This document shows positions 8,883 to 17,461 of a stretch of 64,000 bases of DNA, piece by piece. Location: contig OY969771.1 of the NCBI GenBank assembly GCA_963702925.1, forward strand, positions 1,984,001 through 2,048,000, read 5' to 3'. The notes beneath the pieces are model-generated. The model saw only the letters and a list, made by a program, of their open reading frames with translations, was not told the DNA's origin and ran no database searches. The stretch is from CAIKMD01 sp963702925 (GTDB lineage: Bacteria; Pseudomonadota; Alphaproteobacteria; ATCC43930; CGMCC-115725). The translations under genes and the position numbers were made by a program. The first letter of the stretch is position 1. Each line of letters opens with the position of its first letter.

Positions 8883-8899
8883 CTTTTGCGCGGCAAAAG
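8883..8899 (-). terminator. Small hairpin between isochorismatase-family gene and cyclophilin gene
   Basis: CTTTTGC (8883-8889) and GCAAAAG (8893-8899) form a 7-base-pair stem with a 3-base loop in the 122-base gap between two minus-strand genes. It could be a weak terminator for the upstream hydrolase gene. On the minus strand it is followed only by a short CTTT stretch, so the assignment is tentative. Confidence 0.3.
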
Positions 8900-8941
8900 G
8901 GTGCTTTTTCGTCATGTAAAACGCAAGAATACGATCCCGGC

Positions 8942-9685
8942 TTAAGGCGATGGCATTCCGGACGGAAGATCGAACATGCCGGCGGGCAAGGAATTGAGAA
9001 AGCCGATCACTTCGTCGCTTTTCACCACATCGGCATATTTCGCGTGCATGTCGAAGAGATTGATCGCATGGCTTGCCTGCGACCGGTCGAAACACCCGTC
9101 CTCGATCACCGCGGTGCGGAAATTATAGCTGAAGGAATCGATCACCGTGCCGCGCACGCAGCCGCTCGTCGTGGTACCGCACACGATGACGCTGTCGCAG
9201 CCCAAAAGGGTGAGGTAACTCAAGAGATTCGTGCCATGGAAGCCGGAGGGCTTTTGCTTCGGCACGACGATATCGCGCGGCCCCGGCGCGATCTGCGGCA
9301 TGATCTCGTTGCCGGACTGGTTGGTTTCCCGAACAGCGGGCCTTTCCTTCGTGCGGCTGTTCTTCCACGCCCAGCTTCCCTTGTCCCATTTGTCGTCGCG
9401 GCCAATGCCGGTCGTGTAGATGACCGGCACGCCTTGCGCGCGCGCCGTCGCGATCACGCGCGCGAGAATCGGCAGCGCATCCCAGGCGTCCTCGCCGCAA
9501 GAAGTCGGCCAACGCTTAACGGAGTCGAGGATCGGTTCGCGCTTGTCGCCGCAAAAGGCGTAATTGACGTCGATCACGAGCAAGGCCGGCTTTTTGCCGA
9601 AACCGGCGCGCGCGCCGAATCCTTTATTCGCGAAAAAGACCTTGTCGCGTTCGGTGAGGAACTTGTTCCAGATCGGCTCAGACAT
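8942..9685 (-). CDS. Isochorismatase-family cysteine hydrolase (N-carbamoylsarcosine amidase-like)
   Basis: A 247-residue hydrolase of the isochorismatase superfamily. The catalytic triad can be placed at Asp39 (LLVIDVNYAF), Lys145 (VPKQKPSGFHGT) and Cys176 (TTSGCVRGTVIDSFSYNF). The cis-peptide loop and the SGCVRGTVID segment resemble N-carbamoylsarcosine amidase and maleamate amidohydrolases more than nicotinamidase or true isochorismatase. The N-terminal extension of about 30 residues before the core is also seen in that group. The physiological substrate cannot be deduced because the neighbours are unrelated. Confidence 0.85.
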   Translation of the reverse strand: MSEPIWNKFLTERDKVFFANKGFGARAGFGKKPALLVIDVNYAFCGDKREPILDSVKRWPTSCGEDAWDALPILARVIATARAQGVPVIYTTGIGRDDKWDKGSWAWKNSRTKERPAVRETNQSGNEIMPQIAPGPRDIVVPKQKPSGFHGTNLLSYLTLLGCDSVIVCGTTTSGCVRGTVIDSFSYNFRTAVIEDGCFDRSQASHAINLFDMHAKYADVVKSDEVIGFLNSLPAGMFDLPSGMPSP

Positions 9686-9854
9686 GTCATGACTCTCTGG
9701 CTGAAACCCCCGTTGTTTTGCCGCGCATATCGAGGGGGTGAATTGCGTTCGACACTGCGTAAGGGTCGGTGGAGCGGTCCAGCGCCGAGCGGCTTAATGT
9801 GCCAGATAACCCGTCTCGCTCCAAGCCGGCCGGGTCAGCCCGCGGGGGCGGATG

Positions 9855-10247
9855 TCATGCGTCGCCGATGGCCGCTTTGACGGCGGCCAATAAATCAGGC
9901 GCGGTAAACGGCTTGCGCAAGATCTTGGCGCTCGGCGCAAAGCGCGCGATTTGCGCCGGATCGGCCGAGCCGGTCATGTAGATAACGCGGAGATCGCCGC
10001 GCTTGCTTTGCGCCATCAATCCGATCGACAGGCCGTGCGGCGTCCCTGCGGGCATATTAATGTCGGCAAGCATCAAATCGACATGCGTGCCGTCTTCGAC
10101 GACGTGAAGCGCGGCGACAAAATTCGTGGCGGTCGTCACGTGGAAACCCGCGGATTCGAGCATACGCTTTACCAACCGGGCGTAGGGCTCGTCATCCTCG
10201 ACGACAAGGATGTGTCTCGGCTTTGGAAGGTCGTCAGCGGGTGTCAA
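9855..10247 (-). CDS. Single-domain response regulator (CheY-like receiver)
   Basis: A 130-residue stand-alone receiver with no output domain. The acidic pocket VVEDDEPYARLVKRML, the phosphoacceptor Asp in LMLADINMP, the MTGSAD segment (conserved Thr/Ser) and the Lys in LRKPF are all present. It starts at TTG 10247, with GAGG a suitable distance upstream on the minus strand. No histidine kinase is next to it; the partner must be elsewhere. It resembles the second orphan receiver at 41700-42086 in size and style, suggesting both feed phosphorelays rather than promoters. Confidence 0.88.
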   Translation of the reverse strand: MTPADDLPKPRHILVVEDDEPYARLVKRMLESAGFHVTTATNFVAALHVVEDGTHVDLMLADINMPAGTPHGLSIGLMAQSKRGDLRVIYMTGSADPAQIARFAPSAKILRKPFTAPDLLAAVKAAIGDA

Positions 10248-10370
10248 CGCGATACCTCGCCCGACCGCGCCGGAACGGACTCCGGTCGATGACTGATCGG
10301 GTACAATCTTTCGCGCTCATCGCATTCGGCTCGCATCCAAATGCGGGATCAATCCTTACTATAGATTAGT

Positions 10371-10392
10371 GTGCGCCCGCATTGCGGCGCAC
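10371..10392 (-). terminator. Inverted repeat downstream of typA
   Basis: GTGCGCC (10371-10377) and GGCGCAC (10386-10392) form a perfect 7-base-pair stem with an 8-base loop, about 75 bases beyond the typA stop in the 219-base gap before the receiver gene. It may end the typA transcript, though no T run follows, or it may act as an operator for the receiver gene. Confidence 0.35.
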
Positions 10393-10466
10393 GTCAAGCA
10401 ACTTCCCTGTGAATTAGCATCGCGCCTCGTGCGATCGCGTCCGGCGAGCGCAACCGAAGCCTATGG

Positions 10467-12290
10467 TTAACTGGCTTCGACCTTGCGGCTTTCGCGCTTG
10501 CGCTCGTTGGGATCGAGAAAGCGCTTGCGCAGCCGGATCGATTTCGGCGTGACCTCGACCAACTCGTCATCCGCGATATAGGCGATCGCCTGCTCCAAGC
10601 TCATCAGGATCGGCGGGGTCAAGCGCACGGCTTCGTCGGCGGCCTTGGTGCGGATATTCGTCAACTGCTTGCCCTTGGTCGGGTTGACGTCGAGGTCGTT
10701 CTCGCGCGTATGCGCGCCGATGATCATGCCTTCATAGACGGCCGTGCCCGGGACGATGAACATCGGTCCGCGCTCCTCCAGGTTCCACAGCGCATAGGCA
10801 ACAGCCTCGCCGCTCGCGGTCGATACCAGCACGCCGTTGCGCCGCCCTTCGACGGGCCCGCGCCACGGCCCGTAGCCGTGGAAGAGCCGGCTCATCACAC
10901 CCGTGCCGCGCGTATCGGTGAGGAATTCGCCGAGATAGCCGATCAAGCCGCGGGTCGGCGCGATGAAGACAAGCCGCAACTTGCCGCCGCCCGTCGGCCG
11001 CATTTCCTGCATCTCGCCTTTGCGCAACGACATCTTTTCGACCACGACGCCGGCATAAGGCTCGTCCAGGTCGATCACTACTTCTTCCAAGGGCTCGAGA
11101 CGCTGGCCGGTCGCCGGGTCCGCCTTGAAGAGAACGCGCGGGCGCGAGATCGCGAGCTCGAAGCCTTCGCGGCGCATGGTTTCGATCAGCACGCCCAATT
11201 GCAATTCGCCGCGCCCCGCAACCTCGATCGCGTCGCGCTCCTCGCTTTCGCGCACATGGATCGCGACATTGCCTTCGGCCTCGCGCCGCAAGCGCTCGAC
11301 GATCATGCGCGAGGTGACCTTGCTGCCTTCACGCCCGGCGAGCGGCGAATCATTGACCGCGAAGGTCATCGCCAGAGTCGGCGGATCGACCGGCGTCGAA
11401 GGCAACGCGTTCTCCACTTCGGTCGCGCAGATCGTGTCGGCCACGGTGGTTTCCGTGAGGCCGGCGATCGCGATGATGTCGCCCGCCTCGGCTTCCTCGA
11501 TCGGTCGGCGCTCCAGCCCGCGGAAGGCGAGGAGCTTCGTCAGCCGCGCGGTTTCGATCATCTTCCCGTCGCGCGACAGCGATTTCACCGGCATGTTCAT
11601 GCGCGCGACGCCGCTGTGAATGCGGCCGGTCAGCACGCGGCCGAGATAGGGGTCGTTTTCGAGCGTGGTCACGAGCATGCTAAACGGCGCCGCGGCATCC
11701 TCCACCGGCGGCTTCACGTGCTTCAGAATCAACTCGAACAGAGAGCTCAGATCCTTGCGCTCGTCCTTCAGATCCCACACCGCCCAGCCGGCGCGGCCGG
11801 AGGCGTAAAGCGTCGGGAAATCGAGCTGCTCGTCGGTCGCATCGAGTGCCGCGAAGAGATCGAAAATCTCGTTATGGACTTCGTGCGGCCGAGCATCGGC
11901 ACGATCGATCTTGTTGATGACGACGATCGGCCTCAAGCCTTGACGCAGGGCCTTGCCGACGACGAATTTCGTCTGCGGCATCGGTCCTTCGGCGGCATCG
12001 ACCAACACCAGCACGCCATCGACCATGGACAGGATGCGCTCGACCTCGCCGCCGAAATCCGCATGGCCTGGCGTGTCGACGATGTTGATGCGGGTATCGC
12101 GCCACTGGACCGAGGTGCATTTGGCCAGGATGGTGATGCCGCGCTCGCGTTCCAGATCGTTGGAGTCGAGCGCACGCTCCATCACCTGCTGATTGGCGCG
12201 AAACGCGCCGCTTTGGCGCAACAACTGATCGACCAAGGTGGTTTTGCCGTGGTCGACATGGGCGATGATGGCAATGTTGCGGAGATCCAT
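10467..12290 (-). CDS. typA: Ribosome-associated translational GTPase TypA/BipA
   Basis: A 607-residue GTPase related to EF-G that binds 70S ribosomes and helps large-subunit assembly and growth under stress. The GTPase motifs are clear: G1 HVDHGKTTL, G3 DTPGHADF, G4 NKID, and the switch I ERGITI. EF-G-like domains III and V and the BipA-specific C-terminal domain follow (VPGTAVYEGMIIGAH; the ribosome-binding tail with KSIRLRKRFLDPNERKR). The frame is open 32 codons further upstream, but the ATG at 12290, preceded by AGGAC, begins directly with MDLRNIAIIAHVDHG as in the family. It lies 11 bases downstream of the PfkB kinase gene. Confidence 0.96.
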   Translation of the reverse strand: MDLRNIAIIAHVDHGKTTLVDQLLRQSGAFRANQQVMERALDSNDLERERGITILAKCTSVQWRDTRINIVDTPGHADFGGEVERILSMVDGVLVLVDAAEGPMPQTKFVVGKALRQGLRPIVVINKIDRADARPHEVHNEIFDLFAALDATDEQLDFPTLYASGRAGWAVWDLKDERKDLSSLFELILKHVKPPVEDAAAPFSMLVTTLENDPYLGRVLTGRIHSGVARMNMPVKSLSRDGKMIETARLTKLLAFRGLERRPIEEAEAGDIIAIAGLTETTVADTICATEVENALPSTPVDPPTLAMTFAVNDSPLAGREGSKVTSRMIVERLRREAEGNVAIHVRESEERDAIEVAGRGELQLGVLIETMRREGFELAISRPRVLFKADPATGQRLEPLEEVVIDLDEPYAGVVVEKMSLRKGEMQEMRPTGGGKLRLVFIAPTRGLIGYLGEFLTDTRGTGVMSRLFHGYGPWRGPVEGRRNGVLVSTASGEAVAYALWNLEERGPMFIVPGTAVYEGMIIGAHTRENDLDVNPTKGKQLTNIRTKAADEAVRLTPPILMSLEQAIAYIADDELVEVTPKSIRLRKRFLDPNERKRESRKVEAS

Positions 12291-12301
12291 AAAAAGTCCT
12301 G

Positions 12302-13297
12302 TCAGCCCAGCCCCGCCTTGGCGGCGAGCTCCTGGAGCTTGGTTTCGGGGCGCGCGCCGAAATGCGAGATGATCTCGGCGGCGCACAGCGCGCCGAGACG
12401 CGCGCTATGCCCATGGTCCTTGCCGCGCGTGAAGCCGCAAAGGAACCCGCTGGCAAAGAGATCGCCGGCCCCCGTCGTATCGACCACACGCGCGACCGGG
12501 GCGGCCGGCACTTCGATCTCATGCGCGGCGGTGATGATGACCGCGCCTTTTTCGCTGCGCGTCAGCACGGCAATCTCGGCTTCGCCGCGGACGGCAGCAG
12601 CGGCTTGATAAAAATCCTTGGTCTCATAAAGCGAGCAGATCTCGGCCTCGTTGGCGAACAGGATATCGACATGGCCGCGAATCAAATCGCGGAAATCGGC
12701 GCGGTGGCGATCGACGCAGAACGGGTCCGACAGGGTGAGGCTCACCTTGCGGCCCGCCCCATGCGCAATTTCGCCGGCTTGGCGAAAGGCCGCCTTCGCC
12801 AGCGGACGGTCGAACAGATAGCCCTCCAAATAGGTAACCTGTGCCGCGGCGACAAGGTCGCGATCGACATCGCCCGGCTGAAATTCGACGGACGCGCCCA
12901 AAAACGTGTTCATCGTGCGCTGTGCGTCGGGCGTCACCAGGATCAAGCAGCGCGCCGTGGCGGGACCGCCGCGCAAAGGCGCGGTGTCGTATCGGACGCC
13001 GGCGGCGCGCAAATCATGCGCAAACACCTTTCCCAGCAGATCGTCGCACACTTTCCCGATATAGGCGGATTTGCCGCCGAGCGAGGCGATGCCCGCGATC
13101 GTGTTGGCGGCGGAGCCGCCCGAAGCCTCGATCCCCGGCCCCATCTTGCCGTAAAGCGCATGGGCGCGCGGCTCGTCGATCAGGGCCATGGTGCCTTTGG
13201 CGAGCTTTTCCGCCGCGATAAAGGCATCGTCGGTTTGCGCCAGGACGTCGACAATCGCATTACCGATGCCAACGACATCGAGGGTGGGGGCCGCCAT
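12302..13297 (-). CDS. Adenosine kinase-type PfkB family sugar kinase
   Basis: A 331-residue ribokinase-fold enzyme. The C-terminal PfkB signature DTTGAGDLFASGF contains the catalytic Asp and anion hole; the N-terminal GGSAANTIAGIASLGG segment matches signature 1. The overall pattern (VVGIGNAIVDVLA start, LTLSDPFCVDRHR) matches the alphaproteobacterial adenosine kinase group, which phosphorylates adenosine or related nucleosides. The frame also allows an ATG at 13312; the ATG at 13297 has a better-placed GGAA. It is upstream of, and probably co-transcribed with, typA. Confidence 0.85.
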   Translation of the reverse strand: MAAPTLDVVGIGNAIVDVLAQTDDAFIAAEKLAKGTMALIDEPRAHALYGKMGPGIEASGGSAANTIAGIASLGGKSAYIGKVCDDLLGKVFAHDLRAAGVRYDTAPLRGGPATARCLILVTPDAQRTMNTFLGASVEFQPGDVDRDLVAAAQVTYLEGYLFDRPLAKAAFRQAGEIAHGAGRKVSLTLSDPFCVDRHRADFRDLIRGHVDILFANEAEICSLYETKDFYQAAAAVRGEAEIAVLTRSEKGAVIITAAHEIEVPAAPVARVVDTTGAGDLFASGFLCGFTRGKDHGHSARLGALCAAEIISHFGARPETKLQELAAKAGLG

Positions 13298-13561
13298 GGA
13301 AGGATTCCGCATTTGGGGGTGAAAGACGCCGCGGCGAGTATAGGGGGCGGCGCCGGTGGAGCAAGCCGCCCGCGCCAGAAAACGCGCGGGGAACGCACCG
13401 CCGCCCCCGCCCGGCTTAATGAAAGCTCAACGAGACTGAAATCGCGGTGACGCGCTTCGCCGGTAGGGTGGGACGACCCGCCCCGTTTTCAGGACAGAAC
13501 CCCACATGCAAAACCGCATCTTGTCGTTCCCCGCGCTCTGCCGTCTGGCGGTCGTGACGCT

Positions 13562-13581
13562 ACTTGTCGGCACTTGTCGGC
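13562..13581. repeat. 10-base tandem duplication that shifts the phosphoesterase frame
   Basis: ACTTGTCGGC occurs twice back to back (13562-13571 and 13572-13581). Because 10 is not a multiple of three, the second copy moves the reading frame opened by the ATG at 13506 out of phase with the long downstream frame. Removing one copy restores a continuous protein whose first residues are a good signal peptide. Confidence 0.85.
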
Positions 13582-14973
13582 GCCGCAAATCCGGCGATCC
13601 AAACCGCAGCCGCGGAAACGCCCAAAGTGAACATCAAGCATATCATGGTGATCGAGCTCGAGAACGAGAGCTTCAGCTCGACCTTCGGCCCGGGCTCGCC
13701 AGCCACCTATCTGAATGGCACGCTCCTGCAGCAGGGCGAGTTGGTCCCGAACTGGTATGCGACCGGCCATGTCAGTCTCGACAATTACATCGCGCAAGTC
13801 TCGGGCCAAGGCTCGAATGGCGCGACCAACAATGACTGCATCAATCTCGCGACGCTCGCCACGCCGCCGGTGCTCGGCGCATTCAGCAATATGACGCCGG
13901 GCACCGACGCGGCCGATAACGTGACTTTCCCCGGCCAGGTCGTCGGCACGGGTTGCGTCTTCCCTGGCCCAACCGCCAGCACGCATGGCGCGATGACGAT
14001 CGGCGATCAGATCGACGAGATGCATGGTCAGCTCAAATTCGGCGCGCACGGCCGCGTCTCCTATAACAACTCCGCTCAGATCCTGTGGCGCGAATATGCC
14101 GAGGACATGGGCAATAATCTGACGCGTGATTTCGGCGACCCCGACATGTTGGGCGGTTCCGATTGCGCCCACGCGTCGATCGGCGGCAATGATCTTTCCA
14201 ACGGCGCTTCGGCAACCGACCAATATGCGACCCGGCACAACCCCTTCGTCTATTTCCATTCTGTCATCGACGATCAAACGCGCTGCGATCGTCACGTCGT
14301 GCCGCTGGGCACAGTAAGCGTCGGATCGGGCGCCAACAACACCGACCAATTCTTCGGCCACCTCTATAACGACCTGCAGAACGAGACGACGACGCCGAAA
14401 TTCATGTTCGTGACGCCGAATCTCTGCAATGACGGCCACGACAGCACTTGCACTGGCGTCAACGCCGAGGGCACGCATGTCGGCGGGCTCGCGGGCGCCG
14501 ATCTCTGGCTCAAGCACTGGATGCCGATGATCTTCAGCTCGCCGGCCTATCAGAGTGGGCACATGCTGGTCGTGCTGACCTTCGACGAGGGCGCGGCAAC
14601 CGACACGGCCGCTTGCAACAGCGCGCTTACGGCCGATACCGGGATCTGCAACGCCCCGTCCGGCCCCAACCTCTCCAATTTCGGCTTCAGCCCGATCCTC
14701 GCGCTGTTCGGCCTCCAGACGACGCCCACGACGCCCGGTGTCTATCCGGGCGGCGGCCAGATCGGCGCCGTGCTGTTCAACGCCAAATACATCCAAGGCG
14801 GCACGGTCAACACGACCGGCCAATACAATCACTTCTCGGCGTTGCGCAGCTATGAAGACCTTCTCGGCATCAAGAAAGGCGGCGACGACGGCCTGGGGCA
14901 TCTCGGCTTCGCCGCACTGCCGAGCCTTGCCACCTTCGGTACCGACATCTTCAACAAGACGAAGGGCCACTAA
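13564..14973 (+). CDS. Secreted phosphoesterase/alkaline phosphatase-fold protein (PF04185-like), 5' end frameshifted
   Basis: The intact part encodes about 470 residues related to the phospholipase C/AcpA phosphoesterase family: the metal-site opening HIMVIELENESFSSTFGPG, the TGHVSLDNYIAQVSGQ segment, and LTFDEG near the C-terminus. Many cysteines point to a disulfide-bonded extracytoplasmic protein. The natural start is probably ATG 13506 (AGGACAG upstream), which reads MQNRILSFPALCRLAVVTLL, a typical signal peptide, but it goes out of frame at the 10-base duplication 13562-13581. As sequenced, only a TTG at 13564 or a later start is available, and the product would lack an export signal. 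Substrate unknown. Confidence 0.8.
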   Translation: MSALVGAANPAIQTAAAETPKVNIKHIMVIELENESFSSTFGPGSPATYLNGTLLQQGELVPNWYATGHVSLDNYIAQVSGQGSNGATNNDCINLATLATPPVLGAFSNMTPGTDAADNVTFPGQVVGTGCVFPGPTASTHGAMTIGDQIDEMHGQLKFGAHGRVSYNNSAQILWREYAEDMGNNLTRDFGDPDMLGGSDCAHASIGGNDLSNGASATDQYATRHNPFVYFHSVIDDQTRCDRHVVPLGTVSVGSGANNTDQFFGHLYNDLQNETTTPKFMFVTPNLCNDGHDSTCTGVNAEGTHVGGLAGADLWLKHWMPMIFSSPAYQSGHMLVVLTFDEGAATDTAACNSALTADTGICNAPSGPNLSNFGFSPILALFGLQTTPTTPGVYPGGGQIGAVLFNAKYIQGGTVNTTGQYNHFSALRSYEDLLGIKKGGDDGLGHLGFAALPSLATFGTDIFNKTKGH

Positions 14974-14986
14974 AGCCGGATGACTT

Positions 14987-15015
14987 AAGGCGGAGCCGCC
15001 CAATCGCTCCGCCTT
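14987..15015 (+). terminator. Hairpin after the phosphoesterase gene
   Basis: AAGGCGGAG (14987-14995) and CTCCGCCTT (15007-15015) pair perfectly over 9 bases with an 11-base loop, 13 bases past the stop codon. A GC-rich stem ending in TT suggests a rho-independent terminator, though the T run is short. Confidence 0.55.
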
Positions 15016-15083
15016 GCATTCGATCGCCGCCCTTCGGTCGCGGGCAGGGCTCACGGATCATAGGGTAGCCTTGCGTCGGAAAT

Positions 15084-15114
15084 CGGGCTGGCGGGGACTC
15101 GCGTCGCCAGCCCG
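15084..15114. terminator. Second strong hairpin in the same gap
   Basis: CGGGCTGGCG (15084-15093) and CGCCAGCCCG (15105-15114) form a perfect 10-base-pair stem with an 11-base loop. It lies 70 bases after the first hairpin, in the gap before the lipoprotein gene, and may be a back-up terminator or a structured RNA end. Confidence 0.45.
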
Positions 15115-15260
15115 TTCCATTGGCGCGAATTTGAGAAAAAGTCTCTTTATTTACTGACCATTAAATGATTTATTCTACACGGGTCTGGAGGTTATTTCTG
15201 GGACCCGTCGCGCGCGCCGCAAGCGCGGTGCGACCGGCGAGTTGGGGATCGATAAAGCAG

Positions 15261-15692
15261 ATGGCGGCGCTTACAGGATGGGCAACCGGCCTACCGATGG
15301 TGGTTATGGCCGCCGCGTTCCTCGTTGGCTGCGCTGCGCCGGAAGCGGTCACGTCGCGCGCGCCCGGCCAAGCGATCCCCAGCCCCGCCGCAGCGACTCT
15401 TTCGGCGCGCATCCCCGGCTTGCAAGAACTCACCGGGCTGCATCCGCCCGACATCGTCGCGATGTTGGGGCAGCCAGATCTGCGGCGCGACGAGCCGCCG
15501 GCCCAACTTTGGCAATACCGTGCCGCGGATTGCGTGCTGAATCTCTTTTTCTATCGCGAAGGCACGGGATATCGCCTGGCCCACGCCGAGACCTGGCAAC
15601 GCAGCCTCGGTGGCAGCGCCACCTCGGCGCGTTGCAACGACGAGAACGCGCCGGTGCGCGCTCATCTGGTTTCGGTGCAGTCGTCTCTCTGA
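15261..15692 (+). CDS. Small conserved lipoprotein, function unknown
   Basis: From the ATG at 15261 the product is about 143 residues; the open frame also allows an ATG at 15165. A lipobox (FLVGC) follows a hydrophobic segment, so the protein should be lipidated and anchored in the envelope. The mature part has ELTGLHPPDIVAMLGQPDLR and ALWQYR-like LWQYRAADCVLNLFFY, a pattern shared by short alphaproteobacterial lipoproteins with a loose resemblance to the BamE/SmpA fold. AT-rich sequence at 15131-15176 may hold its promoter, which would favour the later start. It faces gshB convergently. Confidence 0.65.
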   Translation: MAALTGWATGLPMVVMAAAFLVGCAAPEAVTSRAPGQAIPSPAAATLSARIPGLQELTGLHPPDIVAMLGQPDLRRDEPPAQLWQYRAADCVLNLFFYREGTGYRLAHAETWQRSLGGSATSARCNDENAPVRAHLVSVQSSL

Positions 15693-15705
15693 AGACCCGC
15701 CTCGG

Positions 15706-16647
15706 CTAAATCAGCCGCTTCTCGATCGCGTCCCAAACGAGCTTCTCAAGCGCCGTTCCGTCGAGCCGGTTGATTTCCTGAATCCCGGTGGGCGAGGTGA
15801 CGTTGATCTCGGTAAGATAATCGCCGATCACATCGATCCCGACGAAGACGAGTCCATTGTCCCGCAACGTCGGGCCGATGGCGGCGCAGATATCGCGCTC
15901 GCGACGCGTCAGCTTCGTCTTCACCGCCTTGCCGCCAACATGGAGATTGGCGCGCGCCTCGCCTTTGGGCGGCACGCGCAGAACCGCGCCGACCGGCTCG
16001 CCATCGACCAGAATGATGCGCTTGTCGCCTTTCCGCACGGCCGGGAGATAACGCTGCACGACGATCGGCTCGCGGTAGAAGACCGCGAAGTTCTCCAAGA
16101 GCGCGTTGAAATTTTCGTCGTTCTTGGTGACGCGGAAGACGCCGGCCCCGCCATTCCCGAAGAGCGGTTTCAGGATGATGTCGCCATGGCGCCGCCGGAA
16201 GGCGACGATTTCGTCGCGGTCGCTCGAAACCAGGGTCGGCGGCATAAGCCCTGGGAAATGCGTCGCAAACAGCTTTTCGGGCGCGTTCCGGACGCTAGCC
16301 GGATCGTTCACCACCAGGACCTTGCCGCTGACATGCTCCAGCATATGCGTCGCGGTGATATAGGCCATATCGAAGGGCGGATCCTGACGCATCAGGATGA
16401 CGTCCATCTTGGCAAGGTCGAGGATTTCGACGGCGCCGAGCGTGGCCGGTCGGCGCGGCTCACGCCGCACTTTCATTCGTCTTGCTTTGGCAACGACCCG
16501 CCCGTCGCGCAGGCTGAGATGGCGCGGCAAATAGTGATAGAGACGATGACCGCGCGCCTGGGCCTCGAGCGCAAGCATGAAAGTCGAATCGGCGTCGACA
16601 TTGATGGTCTCGACCGGATCCATCTGGATGGCGACGGCGAGACTCAT
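15706..16647 (-). CDS. gshB: Glutathione synthase
   Basis: A 313-residue ATP-grasp ligase joining gamma-glutamylcysteine and glycine. Landmarks are the N-terminal IQMDPVETINVDADSTF, the LMRQDPPFDMAYI segment, the ATP-grasp lysine in ILKPLFGNGG, the metal-binding FVGIDVIGDYLTEINVTSPTG near the end (cited here in part: INVTSPTGIQEI). Start ATG at 16647 overlaps the stop of the BON lipoprotein gene by 4 bases (ATGA), so the two are translationally coupled. gshA is not in the window. Confidence 0.96.
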   Translation of the reverse strand: MSLAVAIQMDPVETINVDADSTFMLALEAQARGHRLYHYLPRHLSLRDGRVVAKARRMKVRREPRRPATLGAVEILDLAKMDVILMRQDPPFDMAYITATHMLEHVSGKVLVVNDPASVRNAPEKLFATHFPGLMPPTLVSSDRDEIVAFRRRHGDIILKPLFGNGGAGVFRVTKNDENFNALLENFAVFYREPIVVQRYLPAVRKGDKRIILVDGEPVGAVLRVPPKGEARANLHVGGKAVKTKLTRRERDICAAIGPTLRDNGLVFVGIDVIGDYLTEINVTSPTGIQEINRLDGTALEKLVWDAIEKRLI

Positions 16648-17381
16648 TGCAGCGGCGTAACCTCGATCGTGTCGCGCGAGGTGGGAGCCGCCGCGGGGGA
16701 GGTCTCGGGTGCCGTGTTGCTCGTCGATGGCGCCGCGCTCGGCGCCGACAATTGGTCGCCGACGCGGATGAAGGCGACCACGCGCGACACGTTGGAAAGA
16801 TTGCGCGCATAGGAAACGACGCGATCGCGCTCCGCGCCGTTGCGCGCATAGCCGATGATATAGACGACGCCGTTCAGCGTGTGGACCGTGAAGTTCGACG
16901 ACCGGACTTGCGAATCGCCAAGCAGCTGGGCACGCAACGTATTGCTCGCGACGTTGTCGCGCGCATCTTGCGCAAGATTGGTGGGCTGGCCGACCTGCAC
17001 CTCGTTATAGACTTCCTTCACGCCGTCGACCGCGCGCGCACGCCGTTCCGCGGCTTCCTTCCAATCGGCATTCGGCACGATTCCGGTGATCAGCAAGCGC
17101 CCGTCATAGACGGTGGCCGTGAGATCGCGCGCGAGATCGATATTTTCATCCGCCCATACCTTGTGCGCGACCGCGGCGATGGCGCCGTCCTGGGCAAGCT
17201 GTTGCGGCGTGCGCTGCTCGGTCGCCAGCGTATAGCCGCCGGCCGCTGCGCCGCCGGCCGCGATCGCGATGCAACCCGAAAGCGATGCCGATCCGGCAAG
17301 CGCGGCGCCCAGACACAGCAGAGCGCGGAAGCGGGAGGATCGGATCACGGTGGCAATCGTGTTTGGCGCAGGGATTTTCAA
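16644..17381 (-). CDS. BON-domain lipoprotein (DolP/YraP or OsmY-like)
   Basis: A 245-residue lipoprotein with a signal peptide and lipobox (SLSGC) followed by two BON domains at roughly residues 60-125 and 140-210; each has the usual conserved Gly in LLITGIVPN and VVYIIGYA. DolP-type proteins sit in the outer membrane and support barrel assembly and envelope integrity. A Ser/Pro/Ala/Thr-rich tail of about 35 residues follows. The start appears to be TTG at 17381 with AAAGG upstream. Its position next to yraN, rsmI and an LpoA-like gene mirrors the yraL-lpoA-yraN-diaA-dolP order of enterobacteria, which supports the DolP reading. Confidence 0.82.
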   Translation of the reverse strand: MKIPAPNTIATVIRSSRFRALLCLGAALAGSASLSGCIAIAAGGAAAGGYTLATEQRTPQQLAQDGAIAAVAHKVWADENIDLARDLTATVYDGRLLITGIVPNADWKEAAERRARAVDGVKEVYNEVQVGQPTNLAQDARDNVASNTLRAQLLGDSQVRSSNFTVHTLNGVVYIIGYARNGAERDRVVSYARNLSNVSRVVAFIRVGDQLSAPSAAPSTSNTAPETSPAAAPTSRDTIEVTPLQ

Positions 17382-17461
17382 GGGAGAACCTTTCGAATTC
17401 GGGATCGGGACTCTAGGTAATCACGCTGGTTTTGACAATCAGCGCACCGATTGGCGCCAAG

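Noticed and set aside
8850..8885. A tRNA-like string CCTTAGCTCAGATGG between the cyclophilin and isochorismatase-family genes
   Set aside because: It resembles a tRNA 5' end and D arm, but no matching acceptor stem, anticodon arm or T arm can be drawn downstream.
10710..12608. A 632-codon open frame on the plus strand opposite typA
   Set aside because: Shadow of typA and the PfkB kinase gene; composition is Arg/Asp/His-rich and motif-free.
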